Positions 43,697 to 53,241 are shown, counted from the first letter of the stretch. The stretch: DNA of 64,000 nt from Palsa-504 sp963769715 (GCA_963769715.1 CAVYNE010000035.1:1-64000); one strand, 5' to 3'. Notes: generated by a model not told the origin, from the sequence alone. Made by a program: numbers and translations.

Positions 43697-44818
43697 TCAG
43701 GCTCTGCGGCGTTGGCTGGGGTCACGGCCTGGGCGGCGCCACTCGCCGCTGGTCTTGTCCGGCCGCCCGACGTTCACGACCTGGACGGGCAGGCCGCCAG
43801 CCGCGCGGAGGACCTGGTCCGCCACTGTCGACCCGTTCAGCAGACGCGACCAGTGCGAGCGGCGCCGCGATCCGATCACGAGCTGACAGGCGCCGGCTTG
43901 GCGTGCCGCCCGGATCAGCCCGGAAGCGGTGTCGTCGGCCCTGACTTCGAGCAATGTCCCGTGTAGTTCGCCGAGCAGCCTGCGGTCCTCATCCAGCCGG
44001 GCCTGCGGTGGCTGGTCGAGGTTATCGATCGCCCAGACGTACACCCCCTGGAGCCTGGCCTCGGACAGCCCGGCGAGATGGGCGGCGTAACGGATGAGCC
44101 ATTCGTCGGCGGGCGACCCTTCCAGGCCGACCACGATAACCGAGGCCGGCACGGGCTCGCTGATACCGCGGGCGGCCAGGAACGTCGTGACGGGATCGGG
44201 AACGGAGTCATCCAGCCACAGCTGCGCGAGCTCCCGCAGAGCGGCGAGGTTCGCGAAACGGAAATAGCTCGACAACGCCGCATCCACCCGCTGCTCGGGG
44301 ACGACGAGGCCCTGGGCCAGGCGGCGCCGCAGCGCCGCGGGCGCAAGGTCGACGAGCTTGATGTCGCCGGTCCGGACGAACGCATCCGGCACCGGCTCGG
44401 CCCGGTGCACGCCGGTGATCCGGGAGACGACCTGGCCCAGCGATTCGACATTGGCGACGTTGAGGGTCGTGTAGACGTCGATGCCGTTTGCCAGCAGGTC
44501 GCCGACGTCCTGCCAGCGTCTGTCGTGGCCCTCACCGGGGAGGTTGGCGTGGGCGAGCTCGTCCACCACAGCCAGCTTCGGACGGCGGTCCAGAACCGCT
44601 TCGACGTCCAGCTCCGCAAAGCTCGCGCCCCGGTAGGTGACCGTACGGGCAGGAAGCACGTCGAGATCGGCGAGCTGGGCGGCTGTCGCCGGCCGCCCGT
44701 GCCGCTCCCATTGGGCGACCACGGTGTCGGCGCCCGAACGTTGCCGGGAGCGTGCGTCCCGCAGCATCGCGTAGGTCTTCCCCACGCCGGGGGCAATCCC
44801 GAGGTAGGTGCGCAACAC
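43697..44818 (-). CDS. KdpD N-terminal-type sensor protein lacking histidine kinase
   Basis: A 373-residue protein equal to the cytoplasmic N-terminal part of KdpD. The KdpD domain has Walker A-like YLGIAPGVGKTYAMLRDA, ELAHANLPGEGHDRRWQDVG and DVYTTLNVANVESL. A USP domain follows (SVIVVGLEGSPADEWLIRYA, QLVIGSRRRSHW, LPVQVVNVGRP). It has no transmembrane helices, HisKA or HATPase. Such truncated KdpD proteins occur naturally in some bacteria as stand-alone potassium/ATP sensors, or it may be a remnant. GTG 44818 gives an N-terminus only a few residues shorter than usual. It is co-directional with, and upstream of, the GntR gene. Confidence 0.75.
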   Translation of the reverse strand: MLRTYLGIAPGVGKTYAMLRDARSRQRSGADTVVAQWERHGRPATAAQLADLDVLPARTVTYRGASFAELDVEAVLDRRPKLAVVDELAHANLPGEGHDRRWQDVGDLLANGIDVYTTLNVANVESLGQVVSRITGVHRAEPVPDAFVRTGDIKLVDLAPAALRRRLAQGLVVPEQRVDAALSSYFRFANLAALRELAQLWLDDSVPDPVTTFLAARGISEPVPASVIVVGLEGSPADEWLIRYAAHLAGLSEARLQGVYVWAIDNLDQPPQARLDEDRRLLGELHGTLLEVRADDTASGLIRAARQAGACQLVIGSRRRSHWSRLLNGSTVADQVLRAAGGLPVQVVNVGRPDKTSGEWRRPGRDPSQRRRA

Positions 44819-44889
44819 GCCCCGATCCGGACGCTATCCGGTAGGAACACCACATGCCAGCGGTCCCATACCGCAGCTCTCCGCCAGGC

Positions 44890-45647
44890 GCTATACCGTC
44901 GAAGGCGTGAGCCAGACCGCGGAGGCGGACCCAGACGCCGCCGGCGAGGTCGAGCCGGGCGGCCGCTCACCGAGGCGCTGACCAGCGGCCTCGAGGTCGT
45001 CCCCCGCAAGGCGGTCGACTACCGGGGAAGATGACCGGGGCGCCGGTCCAGGAACGGGTACCGAACTGGGTCGTGCGCAAGGCCGACCAGATCGAGCTGG
45101 CCGACTCCTCACCGGAACAGCTGCGCCGCCGGATGCTGCACGGCAACATCTACCCGAAGAAAAAGGTCCCGCAGGCCCTCACTCATTTCTTCCGCACCGA
45201 CAACCTGATCGCCTTGCGGGAGCTGGCGTTGCGGTTCGTTGCCGACGACTCCGATGAAGAACTACTGGAGCACCTCAGGCGGCGCCAGTCTGGAGTCCTG
45301 TGGGAGACGACTGAGCGCATCATGGTGGCCGTCACCGCAGCGCCGGGTACCGACGTGCTGCTGCGGCGGGCCGCCCGCATCGCATTCAGGGTCAAGGGGG
45401 AACTCGACGTGAGGTAGAAGATGGCGATCCGGCCCGGGCTCTGATCAGCTTCGCTCGGGAGCACCAGATCACCCAGATCGTGATCGGGTCCGTCCAGCGC
45501 GGCTGGTGGCAAATCAGGGACGGCGGGCCGATCGTACGACGGGTTATCCACGAGGCCGGCGCGTTCGGCATCGACATCCTCCTCATCGCCCGCCATGAGC
45601 TGCCTCCCGCAGAAGGTACGGAAGAAAACCGGTCGCTGCAGGCTTGA
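44890..45647 (+). pseudogene. Second KdpD-type N-terminal remnant
   Basis: Divergent from the KdpD-type gene at 43697. The fragment SGLEVVPRKAVDYRG is followed, after loss of about 70 residues including the ELAHTN segment, by VPNWVVRKADQIELADSSPE, HFFRTDNLIALRELALRFVA, then in a shifted frame (from 45416) HQITQIVIGSVQRGWW and IDILLIARHELPP to TGA 45645-45647. An internal start at 45031 would encode 128 residues. It carries one deletion and two frame breaks. It shows that the region once held two KdpD copies in inverted orientation. Confidence 0.65.
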
Positions 45648-45668
45648 CCTGGGGTGGGAAGGACGAGC

Positions 45669-47392
45669 ATGACCAGCCGGGTGAGCCAGAAGGCCGCCGT
45701 CAGCGTGGTGTACGTGGCGGCGATGTTCATGACGATCATGGACGCGACGATCGTCAACGTCGCGCTGCCGTCGATCGGGCGCACCTTCGAGGTCGCGTCG
45801 ACCTCGGTGGCCAGCATCTCGATCTACTTCCTGGTGAGCCTGGCGGTGTTCATGACCGCGTCGGGCTGGCTCGGCGACCGGTTCGGCGGCAAGCGGGTCC
45901 TGCTCACCGCGATCGCGGTGTTCACCGCCGCGTCGGCCCTGTGCGGCATGGCCAGCTCGCTGCCCATGCTTGACGTCTTCCGCGTGCTGCAGGGGCCGGC
46001 GGCGGGATGATGGCCCCGGTCGGGCTGGCGATGTTGTTCCGCGCCTTTCCTCCGGCCGAACGGGTGCGCGCGTCGAGCATCCTGACCGTGCCGACCACGC
46101 TGGCCCCGGCGCTGGGGCCGGTCATCGGGGGCCTGCTGGTGACAGAATTGTCCTGGCGATGGGTCTTCTACGTGAACGTGCCGCTGGGGATACTCGCCAT
46201 CGCCTTCGGCGCGCTTTTCCTGCGGGGCGGGAACGCGCTGCAGCCCGGCCCGTTCGACGCGGCCGGCTTCGCGCTGGCCGGCTCCAGCCTGGGGCTGCTC
46301 ATGTACGGCGTGTCGGAGGGGCCGATCCGGCACTGGAGCTCGGACATCGTGCTGGCCACCATTGTCGCCGGAGCGGTCCTGCTCCTGGTCTTGGTGCTGG
46401 TCGAGCTGCGCAAGCGGCAGCCGCTGATCGACCTGCGGTTGCTGGGCAACCGGCTGTTCCGCTCGACGAACGGCGTGATGTTCCTGGCCTCCATGTCATT
46501 CATCGGGACGCTGTATGTGGTCTCGCTGTTCTTCCAGGACGGCCGCGGCATGTCCGCGCTCGGCTCGGGTCTGAGCACGTTCCCTGAGGCACTGGGGGTG
46601 ATGGCGGGAGCGCAGCTGGCCAGCCGGGCGCTCTACCCCGTCCTCGGCCCGCGCCGGAACATCGCCCTGGGTCTGCTCGGGGTGACCGCCTCGATCGGGC
46701 TGATGAGCCTGATCGGCGCGCAGACGAGCCTGTGGTGGATGCGACTGCTGATGTTCTGCCTGGGAGTCGCGATGGGCCAGGTCTTCGTCCCCGCACAGGC
46801 GGCCGCGTTCGCCACCATCTCAGGCGAGGCCACCGGCCGCGCCTCGACGATGTTCAACGTCATCCGCCAGCTCGGCAGCGCGGTCGGCGTCGCCGTGCTC
46901 ACCACGGTCATCGTCGCGGTCGGCAGCGCGAAAACCCCGGCCGGCCGGGCCGCCCCAGACCTCGCCGCCTACCACGCCGCCTTCCTGGTGGCCGCCGCCC
47001 TGGCCGCCGTAGGCGCCGTGGTCGCGCTGACCATCCATGACGCCGACGCGGCCGCCACCATGATCCGCCGGGGAAGCCAGAAAACAAGGAGTCAGCTCCG
47101 AACCGGAGCCGCCAGGCGGTTACCACCCGGCCCCGGATATCCGATTACCTCCGCGTTAGCATCGCTAAATAAGTTGACGGCGTTAACCGGAATATTGGAT
47201 ACTCATCATGATAAACGGTGTAAACACGATCATGACAAGGGGACCTCAGATGATCGATATGCAGCTCCTCGACGGCGTACTCGTCGCTCTGGCGGTTCTC
47301 GTCGGCGCCGCGATCGCGCTCTCGGTCGCGATCCTGGCTGTGGCCTCAGTTACCAAGCGCGGCCAGGCACCGTATGGCGGAACCCGACGTGA
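45669..47392 (+). pseudogene. DHA2-family MFS efflux pump, frameshifted
   Basis: A 14-helix drug:H+ antiporter (DHA2/EmrB type). ATG 45669 starts MTSRVSQKAAVSVVYVAAMF, with motif D1-like MDATIVNVALPSIG and motif A GWLGDRFGGKR. At about 45990 (LQGPAAG) one G appears to be missing from a G run, and the frame stops at 46010. The remainder from 46007 is intact: MMAPVGLAMLFRAFPPAER, motif C-like LGPVIGGLLVTELSWRWVF, and helices to VALTIHDADAAATM. The C-terminal extension beyond about 47080 runs through the next small gene and is not native. Reinitiation at 46007 is conceivable but would lack three helices. Confidence 0.8.
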
Positions 47393-47450
47393 CCTGCCAC
47401 CGCTTCCGCGGCCTGATACTGACGACGCCCGTGAGCTCGTACTGCGCTGA
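47250..47450 (+). CDS. Small single-helix membrane protein
   Basis: A 66-residue protein: a short N-terminus (MIDMQLLDG), one long membrane helix (VLVALAVLVGAAIALSVAIL) and a Pro-rich polar tail (LPPLPRPDTDDARELVLR). The ATG at 47250 has AAGGGGACC upstream; the frame is open to 47208. I do not recognise a family. The sequence upstream (47160-47240) is AT-rich and suits a promoter. Confidence 0.55.
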   Translation: MIDMQLLDGVLVALAVLVGAAIALSVAILAVASVTKRGQAPYGGTRRDLPPLPRPDTDDARELVLR

Positions 47451-47495
47451 CCGCCGGCACTGATCGGGGTCGGGGACGGCGCGCCCCCGCGGGCC

Positions 47496-48230
47496 TCAGC
47501 GCCGCTGGCGGGTCGGCTGGATGGTCGGGAAGAAGCCCTTGACGGTGCCCTCGCTGATCAGGGCCACGACCCGATCGCGATCGAACTTCTTGCTGTGGTG
47601 GCTCTCGAGGGCCAGGATCAGCGCCATGCCCATCACGGCGCGGGCTGAGATGTCGGGAGACTCGAACGGGGAACCGTACCGGTCCTCGACCTCGCGCCAC
47701 GCCTCGGCCAGGCGGTCCATGGCTACGGCGAAGTTCTCGCGGTAAAACCGCTGAGCCACCCGAGGATCGCCGAAAAGCACCAGGCCAAGCAGCGGGAGCA
47801 CCTGCTCCAGCGTCGAGGTGAGCTGCCGGTAGAGGCCCGTCATGGTCTCGAGCTGACGCTGGGGCGTCAGCGGCTCGTCCCGGTCCGCGACGGCGGTCGC
47901 GGCGACGAGATCGTCCACCGCCTTCTTAAGCGGTTCGACCACGGCCTCGAAGAACAGCTGGTCTTTGCTCTCGAAGTGGCGGTAGATCACGCCTTCGCTG
48001 ATGCCGCTGTGCTGGGCGATCACCTTGACAGTGGTGCCGTTCATGTCGCCGGTCTCAGTGAAGGCACGCCTCGCGGCAGCCAGAATCGAGTTTTTCCGGG
48101 CCTCGGCGGTGAGCCGCCGGCGCGGGAGCGGTGCACCGCCGGTGGCCACGGTCGGCTGGGCCGCTGCCTTAGCCACGAGGTGTCCTCGCTCCCGGAACTC
48201 CACCTGCGATGAGTGTGCGCACACTTTCAT
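47496..48230 (-). CDS. TetR-family regulator
   Basis: A 244-residue TetR/AcrR regulator with the helix-turn-helix ILAAARRAFTETGDMNGTTV, KVIAQHSGISEGVIYRHF, ESKDQLFFEAVVEPLKK. It has a long basic N-terminal extension (APLPRRRLTAEARK), so the true start may be internal, for instance the Val/Met region near 48173. The C-terminal domain is long and helical. It is convergent with the MFS gene, which it may have controlled. Confidence 0.85.
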   Translation of the reverse strand: MKVCAHSSQVEFRERGHLVAKAAAQPTVATGGAPLPRRRLTAEARKNSILAAARRAFTETGDMNGTTVKVIAQHSGISEGVIYRHFESKDQLFFEAVVEPLKKAVDDLVAATAVADRDEPLTPQRQLETMTGLYRQLTSTLEQVLPLLGLVLFGDPRVAQRFYRENFAVAMDRLAEAWREVEDRYGSPFESPDISARAVMGMALILALESHHSKKFDRDRVVALISEGTVKGFFPTIQPTRQRR

Positions 48231-48487
48231 GGTAACTAACTGCGAGCAGCCTGGCGCAATTCGCCAGCATTTATCGCAGCGCGCCTCACCGGCCCAGCCG
48301 GCTGGCAGGTCGTCATCGCGCTGCCCGACGATACGGTGACGGCGGTCCAGAACGCAGGTGCTTTTGTCAGCAACGGCATCTCGCGGAGGGCACCGAGACG
48401 ATCCCGGTGGCCTGCACCTTCAACGGAATCGCCTGCGGCTAGTCGAGCCTGGCGGGCGAGCGTCCGGGACGGCTCAGGCAGAAAGCA
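48231..48487. other. Intergenic, no gene seen
   Basis: A short plus-strand stretch (GWQVVIALPDDTVTAVQNAG) looks protein-like but has no start, no end and no family I know. No gene is supported. Confidence 0.35.
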
Positions 48488-48524
48488 ACGTCCCGGGCGG
48501 CCACGAAAGGCCCGCCCGGGACGT
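48488..48524. terminator. Hairpin terminator
   Basis: A perfect 13-bp stem, ACGTCCCGGGCGG (48488-48500) with CCGCCCGGGACGT (48512-48524) and an 11-base loop, lies just beyond the stop of the NCS1 permease gene on the minus strand. It has no T-tract, as usual in actinomycetes. Confidence 0.75.
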
Positions 48525-48527
48525 CAG

Positions 48528-48567
48528 CCGAGGGCTACCGCCACCTGCCGAGGGCTACCGCCACCTG
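48528..48567. repeat. 20-bp tandem duplication
   Basis: CCGAGGGCTACCGCCACCTG occurs twice head to tail. The second copy overlaps the stop region of the permease gene and contributes its last residues (GRWR). Confidence 0.85.
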
Positions 48568-49757
48568 CCGGTGGCGGCTACCTGCCGGTCGTGGCGACCG
48601 GTCTCGGGGGCACTGCTGACCACCAGGATGAGGTAGACAACCGCCGAGACGAAGAACCCGACGAGCCATGAGACGTCCGCGCCGCCGAGGTGACTGACGA
48701 GCGGGCCTACGTAGTCCGGCTGCGAAACGAACGGCCATTCTGCGGCGAGGCCTGCCGCGTACGCCACAAGCCCGCGCCACGAGATTTTACCGTAAACGCC
48801 ATCCGGGATGAAGAATGCCGTCACGTCGTAATTACCCCGGCGAACCAGGAAGTAGTCCGTCAGGTTTACCGCGGACCACGGAATGAAAATGACCAGCAGT
48901 ACGTCCAGGAAGTTGGACAGGTTGCTAACGAAATGCTTGTAACCGAGCAGTGCGATCAGGACGCCTACCGCCATCACGCATAGGAATGGCACCACCCGCA
49001 GCATCACCGATACGGATTTAAAGCGGCGCCACATGTTGCCGAGGGCCAGCACCTGGAAAGCGCCGGTGTACGCGTTGAGCGTGTCCGAGTTGATTAGGCT
49101 CAGGGTCAGGATGACGAGCAGGGCGGCGCCCGCGAGGAACAGGCCGACCGTCGGCGCGGTCATGGTCGTCTCCTTGGCGGGGAGAGATCCGTACCGCAGG
49201 CCCTGGATGAGCATGATGATCATCGACAGGCCGACGACGACGATCGTCACCTGCATGACCCGGTGAATCCACCGGTAACCGAAGATCCCGATTATCGCCG
49301 CCGGGACCGCGAGGATCAGGATCCACTCCGGGATGCTGACAGACCCGATGACCCCTTGTGCGCTCTGCGCCTGGATGACAAGCTGCGCCGCGATGAAGCC
49401 GACGTTGAGGAGCAGGACGCACGGGAACAGGAAAGCCGCCCCGTAGAAGCCGAACTGGCCGCGGGACTGGATCGTCTGCGGCACCCCGAGCCGGGGACCC
49501 TGGGTCGCGTGCAGGGCAATGAACAGCGCGCCCGCCAGCGTCCCGGCCACGATCGCGATGAAGGCCCACCAGAACGTGAGGCCGATCGACACGACCACGC
49601 CGCCGAGCACCACGTTGAACACGTTGATGTTGGCGCCCGCCCAGAAGGCGGCCTGCTGCCACGGTTTCCCGTGCCGGGCACCGGCCGGGATCATGTCGAT
49701 GTGGTGCGTCTCGACATACCGGCGCAGCTGTTCGTTCTGCACCACGGTCTCATTCAT
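48555..49757 (-). CDS. NCS1 permease (cytosine/purine type), shortened
   Basis: A 400-residue nucleobase:cation symporter-1 family permease. Early signatures are GANINVFNVVLGGVVVSIGL, GPRLGVPQTIQSRGQFGFYG, and later LLGYKHFVSNLSNFLDVLLV, FIPWSAVNLTDYFLVRRGNY. Between GLFLAGAALLVILTLSLINS and TLNAYTGAFQVLALGNMWRR the block usually carrying the Y-x-x-D-Y-S-R-Y loop and the next helices is absent. The protein is therefore about 60-70 residues shorter than typical family members although the frame is open. Substrate residues in that loop would be missing, so function is doubtful. The C-terminal residues derive from a 20-bp tandem duplication. Confidence 0.75.
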   Translation of the reverse strand: MNETVVQNEQLRRYVETHHIDMIPAGARHGKPWQQAAFWAGANINVFNVVLGGVVVSIGLTFWWAFIAIVAGTLAGALFIALHATQGPRLGVPQTIQSRGQFGFYGAAFLFPCVLLLNVGFIAAQLVIQAQSAQGVIGSVSIPEWILILAVPAAIIGIFGYRWIHRVMQVTIVVVGLSMIIMLIQGLRYGSLPAKETTMTAPTVGLFLAGAALLVILTLSLINSDTLNAYTGAFQVLALGNMWRRFKSVSVMLRVVPFLCVMAVGVLIALLGYKHFVSNLSNFLDVLLVIFIPWSAVNLTDYFLVRRGNYDVTAFFIPDGVYGKISWRGLVAYAAGLAAEWPFVSQPDYVGPLVSHLGGADVSWLVGFFVSAVVYLILVVSSAPETGRHDRQVAATGRWR

Positions 49758-50140
49758 GACCTAAATTACCCTTCCGAAAAGGAGCTGCTCACGTCGTCAT
49801 GTTGTATCGCTTTGGACCATTGGGTCACCTAGGCCACTGATCACGGCCTTGATCCGATCGACGCAGGATCGTGAAAGGTCGCATCCAGACCCATTGAGTA
49901 TGCGTCCGGGTGCACGCATCAGGACTGCGGCGATTCTGGAGCGTGCAGGTGTGCCGGAGGTTGCTAACGCGGGATTTCCTCCGATCGGTATATATCGCCA
50001 GTCGGTGCAGCCGGAGACGGGCGGCCGGCCGAGGCTAAATATATCGGTCGATCTCGTCGTAAATAGGCGTTTTACCTAGAGGAAACCGATCAAATGCGAT
50101 CGCCCGCCCGTTGTTACCTGACGGGCCTGCCGCGCAATTA
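49758..50140. other. Intergenic upstream of NCS1 permease
   Basis: About 380 bases without a gene. It is AT-richer than average with TATATATCGCC and AAATATATCGGTCG segments that form loosely related repeats (49985-50055). It must contain the permease promoter. I looked for a purine riboswitch and found no convincing three-way junction. Confidence 0.35.
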
Positions 50141-52357
50141 TCATCCTGTGATGCTAGTCAGGGTCTCTCGCATCTTCTGCGTCAGCGGATCGCCCGGCGG
50201 AAGGGCCCGCTCGCCGCGCGCGATGATGTCGGTGAGCAGCGCCATCGCGTCACCCAGTCGGCCCGTGGCATAGTATCCGCGCGCCAGGTCCGCCTGGCAG
50301 GCCAGGGTCGTCGGATGGTCGGCGCCGATGGCGCGCTCGTAGCCCGCGCAGGTCTCTTCGTAGAGCTGCAGCGCCGGGGCCATCCGCCCGGCGGCGAAGT
50401 TAGCCGACGCGAGGTTGCCGCGGGCCAGGAGCGTGTCCGGATGGTCCGGGCCGAGCAGGCCTTCCCGGTCGGCGAGGACCCGCTTGTACTGGGCGATGGC
50501 GTCCTTGGGATGCCCGCCCGCCAGGTAAGCGTCGGCCAGTCCCAGGCTGGCGGTCATGGTGTCGGGATGCTGCGGCCCTTGAAGGCGCTCCCGGTCAGCC
50601 AGCGCGTGCCGGTACGCGCGGACCGCGTCGGCGGCCCTTCCCGCGGCCTGCGCCGCGGCGGCGTACTCTTCTCGTGCCGCGAGGGTATCGAGATGGTCGG
50701 CGCCGCGGACAAGCTCGCTGCCGGCGACAGCCTCCTCCAAGATGGCGACCGCGTCGTCGGGCTGGCCGATGGCCACCAGGGCGCGGCCGAGGCTGACCTT
50801 GGCCGCGATGGCGGCTGGATGATCAGGCCCGAGCATGCTCGAGCGGCCGTCGAGGACCCGCCGGAACCACGAAACGGCCTCCGCCGCCTGCCCGGTCACC
50901 ATCAGGGCGTCACCCAGGTAGCCGATCACCATGAGGGTTTCCAGGCTGCCGGCCCCGAGAAGCCGTTCGCTGTCCGCGGCGAGCTCGCGCCAGTAGACCA
51001 CGGCCGGGCCGGTCAGCCGCGCGCTGTCCATGCTCTGCCCGGTCAGCACCAGCAACGGGTGACAACGGCCATCCGCCCAGAGCACTTCCCCGGCCGCCTG
51101 CCGGAGGCTGACAGCGCACGATCGCAGGTCCGCGGCCAGCCGCGACCGCGGCTCCTCCTGGGGCCAGATCTCCAGCAGCGCATCCGCCGCGGCCCGCGCC
51201 GCACGTTCATAGAAGTCGTTGGGCACGGCCGCACGAATCGCTGCCTGGATCACCGGGCTTATCCGGACCGCGGGCAGCGTGCCTGGCGGGTCGATGGCCA
51301 CCAGCCCCGCTTGCCTCAGGCTGAGAACCGCGTTCCAGCTCCGCTGCGGATCCGGCGGCGGCGCGGCGCCGTCGCTGATGAGGTACTGGCCAGCGGCCTT
51401 GGTGGTGAACACGGCCCCCGGTATCCCGTGGCCGTCGAGCAGCGCGGCCAGCGTCACCAGCGACCGGATGCTCACCCCCGGCGACAGATGTTCGGCGTAC
51501 TCGGCCGAGAACGTCCAGGTGACCGCGGCCGCCGACGTCTCGGCCCGGCCCGCGTCCACGAGTTGCTTCTGCCGCTGCGTGAAGTATTGCCGGTAGTCGC
51601 GGCAGGACATGCCCGAGCTGGCGATCACCGCGCTGGCCTGGCCTAGCGCGAGCGGCTCGCAGCCGAGGTCCCCGATCAGGTCTATCGCTCCGCTGCGCTG
51701 GTCCGGGTCGGTGCTAAGGCGCCCGGATAGGTAGTTCATGGCCTCCCGGGTGCTGAAGGCCGGTACCGGCAGGGCCAGCGCCCGGCGCTCGGCGGATATG
51801 GCCGCCGGATGGGCGGTGGTGATCAGCAGCCTGCCCGCCGGGCCCGCAGGCCAGAGCCCTCGCAGGTCCGCCGCGTCGCGCAAGTCGTCGAGCACGACGA
51901 GCCACGGCCGGCTGGTCTTACCGAGCCAGTCGACGAACCGGGCCGCCACCGACTCGGCGTCGCCCGCGTCGCTGGCTCCCATCGCCGCGGCCGCCTGCAC
52001 GAAGCCGGACAGCACCGACGCCCGGCTGCTGGCCACCACCCAGGTCAGCACGTCCACTCCGGGCGAGCGCCACAACGACTCGGCGAAGTACCGGGCCAGC
52101 TGGGTCTTGCCGGTCGACCCCCGCCAGTCCCGCGCCGCCGCAGGCAGCTGGTCGGGTACCAGGGCCACCATGGCACCAGGGGTCAGTGTGGTCTCCAGGT
52201 CAGGAACGGTATCGGGCCTGACCGTGAAGCCATCAGCGAGCGGAGGTACCGGACCCGACCAGATCGGCCACGTTGGGGTGCGACCCTCGCGTCCTCCTGG
52301 CCCGCTGGGCTGCACTGAGCCGTCCGCCGACATTAAACCGTAACTGCCGGTATGCAC
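50141..52357 (-). CDS. STAND NTPase with tetratricopeptide repeats
   Basis: A 738-residue signalling ATPase. The P-loop is DWRGSTGKTQLARYFAES (Gly-Ser-Thr-Gly-Lys-Thr, a slight variant), Walker B WLVVLDDLRD, and the sensor-like RLLITTAHPAA, then a winged-helix-like region. The C-terminal 300 residues are TPR units of the kinesin-light-chain type with the recurring LGPDHPDTLLARGNLA pattern (at least five copies, for example GADHPTTLACQADLA). I chose GTG 52357 because AGGAGG lies 6 bases before it; the frame is open to 52396. The N-terminal 40 residues are low complexity with no recognised effector (no CHAT, TIR or protease), so the output is unknown. Confidence 0.8.
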   Translation of the reverse strand: MHTGSYGLMSADGSVQPSGPGGREGRTPTWPIWSGPVPPLADGFTVRPDTVPDLETTLTPGAMVALVPDQLPAAARDWRGSTGKTQLARYFAESLWRSPGVDVLTWVVASSRASVLSGFVQAAAAMGASDAGDAESVAARFVDWLGKTSRPWLVVLDDLRDAADLRGLWPAGPAGRLLITTAHPAAISAERRALALPVPAFSTREAMNYLSGRLSTDPDQRSGAIDLIGDLGCEPLALGQASAVIASSGMSCRDYRQYFTQRQKQLVDAGRAETSAAAVTWTFSAEYAEHLSPGVSIRSLVTLAALLDGHGIPGAVFTTKAAGQYLISDGAAPPPDPQRSWNAVLSLRQAGLVAIDPPGTLPAVRISPVIQAAIRAAVPNDFYERAARAAADALLEIWPQEEPRSRLAADLRSCAVSLRQAAGEVLWADGRCHPLLVLTGQSMDSARLTGPAVVYWRELAADSERLLGAGSLETLMVIGYLGDALMVTGQAAEAVSWFRRVLDGRSSMLGPDHPAAIAAKVSLGRALVAIGQPDDAVAILEEAVAGSELVRGADHLDTLAAREEYAAAAQAAGRAADAVRAYRHALADRERLQGPQHPDTMTASLGLADAYLAGGHPKDAIAQYKRVLADREGLLGPDHPDTLLARGNLASANFAAGRMAPALQLYEETCAGYERAIGADHPTTLACQADLARGYYATGRLGDAMALLTDIIARGERALPPGDPLTQKMRETLTSITG

Positions 52358-52505
52358 CCGGTTCCTCCTGATACGGCCGGTTGGTGCAGTGACCAACGAT
52401 ACGGCCCGCCGGGGCGGCGCGCTGGGAGATCAGTGCCCTTCGTACGCCTGTGCTCAAATAGAGACTCCAGGGTCGCTGACCTCGGGGTCGCGAAAGGAAG
52501 CCATG

Positions 52506-53153
52506 CTAGGAGCCGATCGCGTTGCGCAGGCCGAACACCCGCCGTTCCCGCCGTAGCGCTGAGGCCACCACCCGGTCCCGCCACGGCGTGCTGACGGCCG
52601 CCCGGTAGCGGGGATCCTCGAGGACCTCGGGGCCCGCCAGCTCGTGCACGGACAGGAAATCGGGCGCCGACCCGTCCATGCCGCGGACGAGCCGGAACCT
52701 GCGGATGCGCCGCCACCCGGGGACCTCGAGCAGCATCGGGATGTGCTCGCGGGTGTACCAGGCGGTCAGGTCGTCCTCGCTGTCGGCTGGCACCGATATC
52801 GCCACGGCCAGGACCACCGGGGCCGGGCGGCCCACCGGCGATCCGTCGTCGCTGAGCTGGGAGTAGATCCGCCGGTCCAGGGTGGCCAGGTCGGCGGACA
52901 CCGACTTGTCCCGGTCGCTCGCCTCGGTGGCCAGCGCCTTGTACTCGGGGCTGTCGATGACGTCGGGGCTGTCCAGCTCGTACAGGGCCAGCCACGGCGG
53001 CTTGGCGTCGTCAAGCGCGCGGTACCGGTAGGCGGCGCGGATCCCCGGCACCTTCAGCCGGGCCGGACCATGCTCGTGGTCGTACCAGTCGTGGAACTCC
53101 GCCTCGTCGACGGAACCCGGTTCGGTGTAGACGTAGAAGAGCCCTTCGGCCAT
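52506..53153 (-). CDS. EthD/dimeric alpha-beta barrel-like protein
   Basis: A 215-residue protein made of two similar halves, each a ferredoxin-like barrel: FYVYTEPGSVDEAEFHDWYD, HEHGPARLKVPGIRAAYRYR, and the second VLAVAISVPADSEDDLTAWY, TREHIPMLLEVPGWRRIRRF. The H-x-P/x-W-Y-xx-EH-x-P pattern is that of EthD-type small-molecule binding or monooxygenase-like proteins. A fused duplication acts as an intramolecular dimer. The reaction is unknown. It is followed by a strong hairpin on the promoter side. Confidence 0.7.
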   Translation of the reverse strand: MAEGLFYVYTEPGSVDEAEFHDWYDHEHGPARLKVPGIRAAYRYRALDDAKPPWLALYELDSPDVIDSPEYKALATEASDRDKSVSADLATLDRRIYSQLSDDGSPVGRPAPVVLAVAISVPADSEDDLTAWYTREHIPMLLEVPGWRRIRRFRLVRGMDGSAPDFLSVHELAGPEVLEDPRYRAAVSTPWRDRVVASALRRERRVFGLRNAIGS

Positions 53154-53241
53154 CGCGAGCTTGACCTTCCGGTAGGCGACGAAGACTTACCCGATCGTAT
53201 GCCAGGCCCCGCCGCCAGCAGTGCCACCGGGGTAGGGCGAA

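Noticed and set aside
49758..50140. Possible purine riboswitch before the NCS1 permease
   Set aside because: No consensus three-way junction or conserved loop bases could be laid out; only AT-rich repeats are seen.
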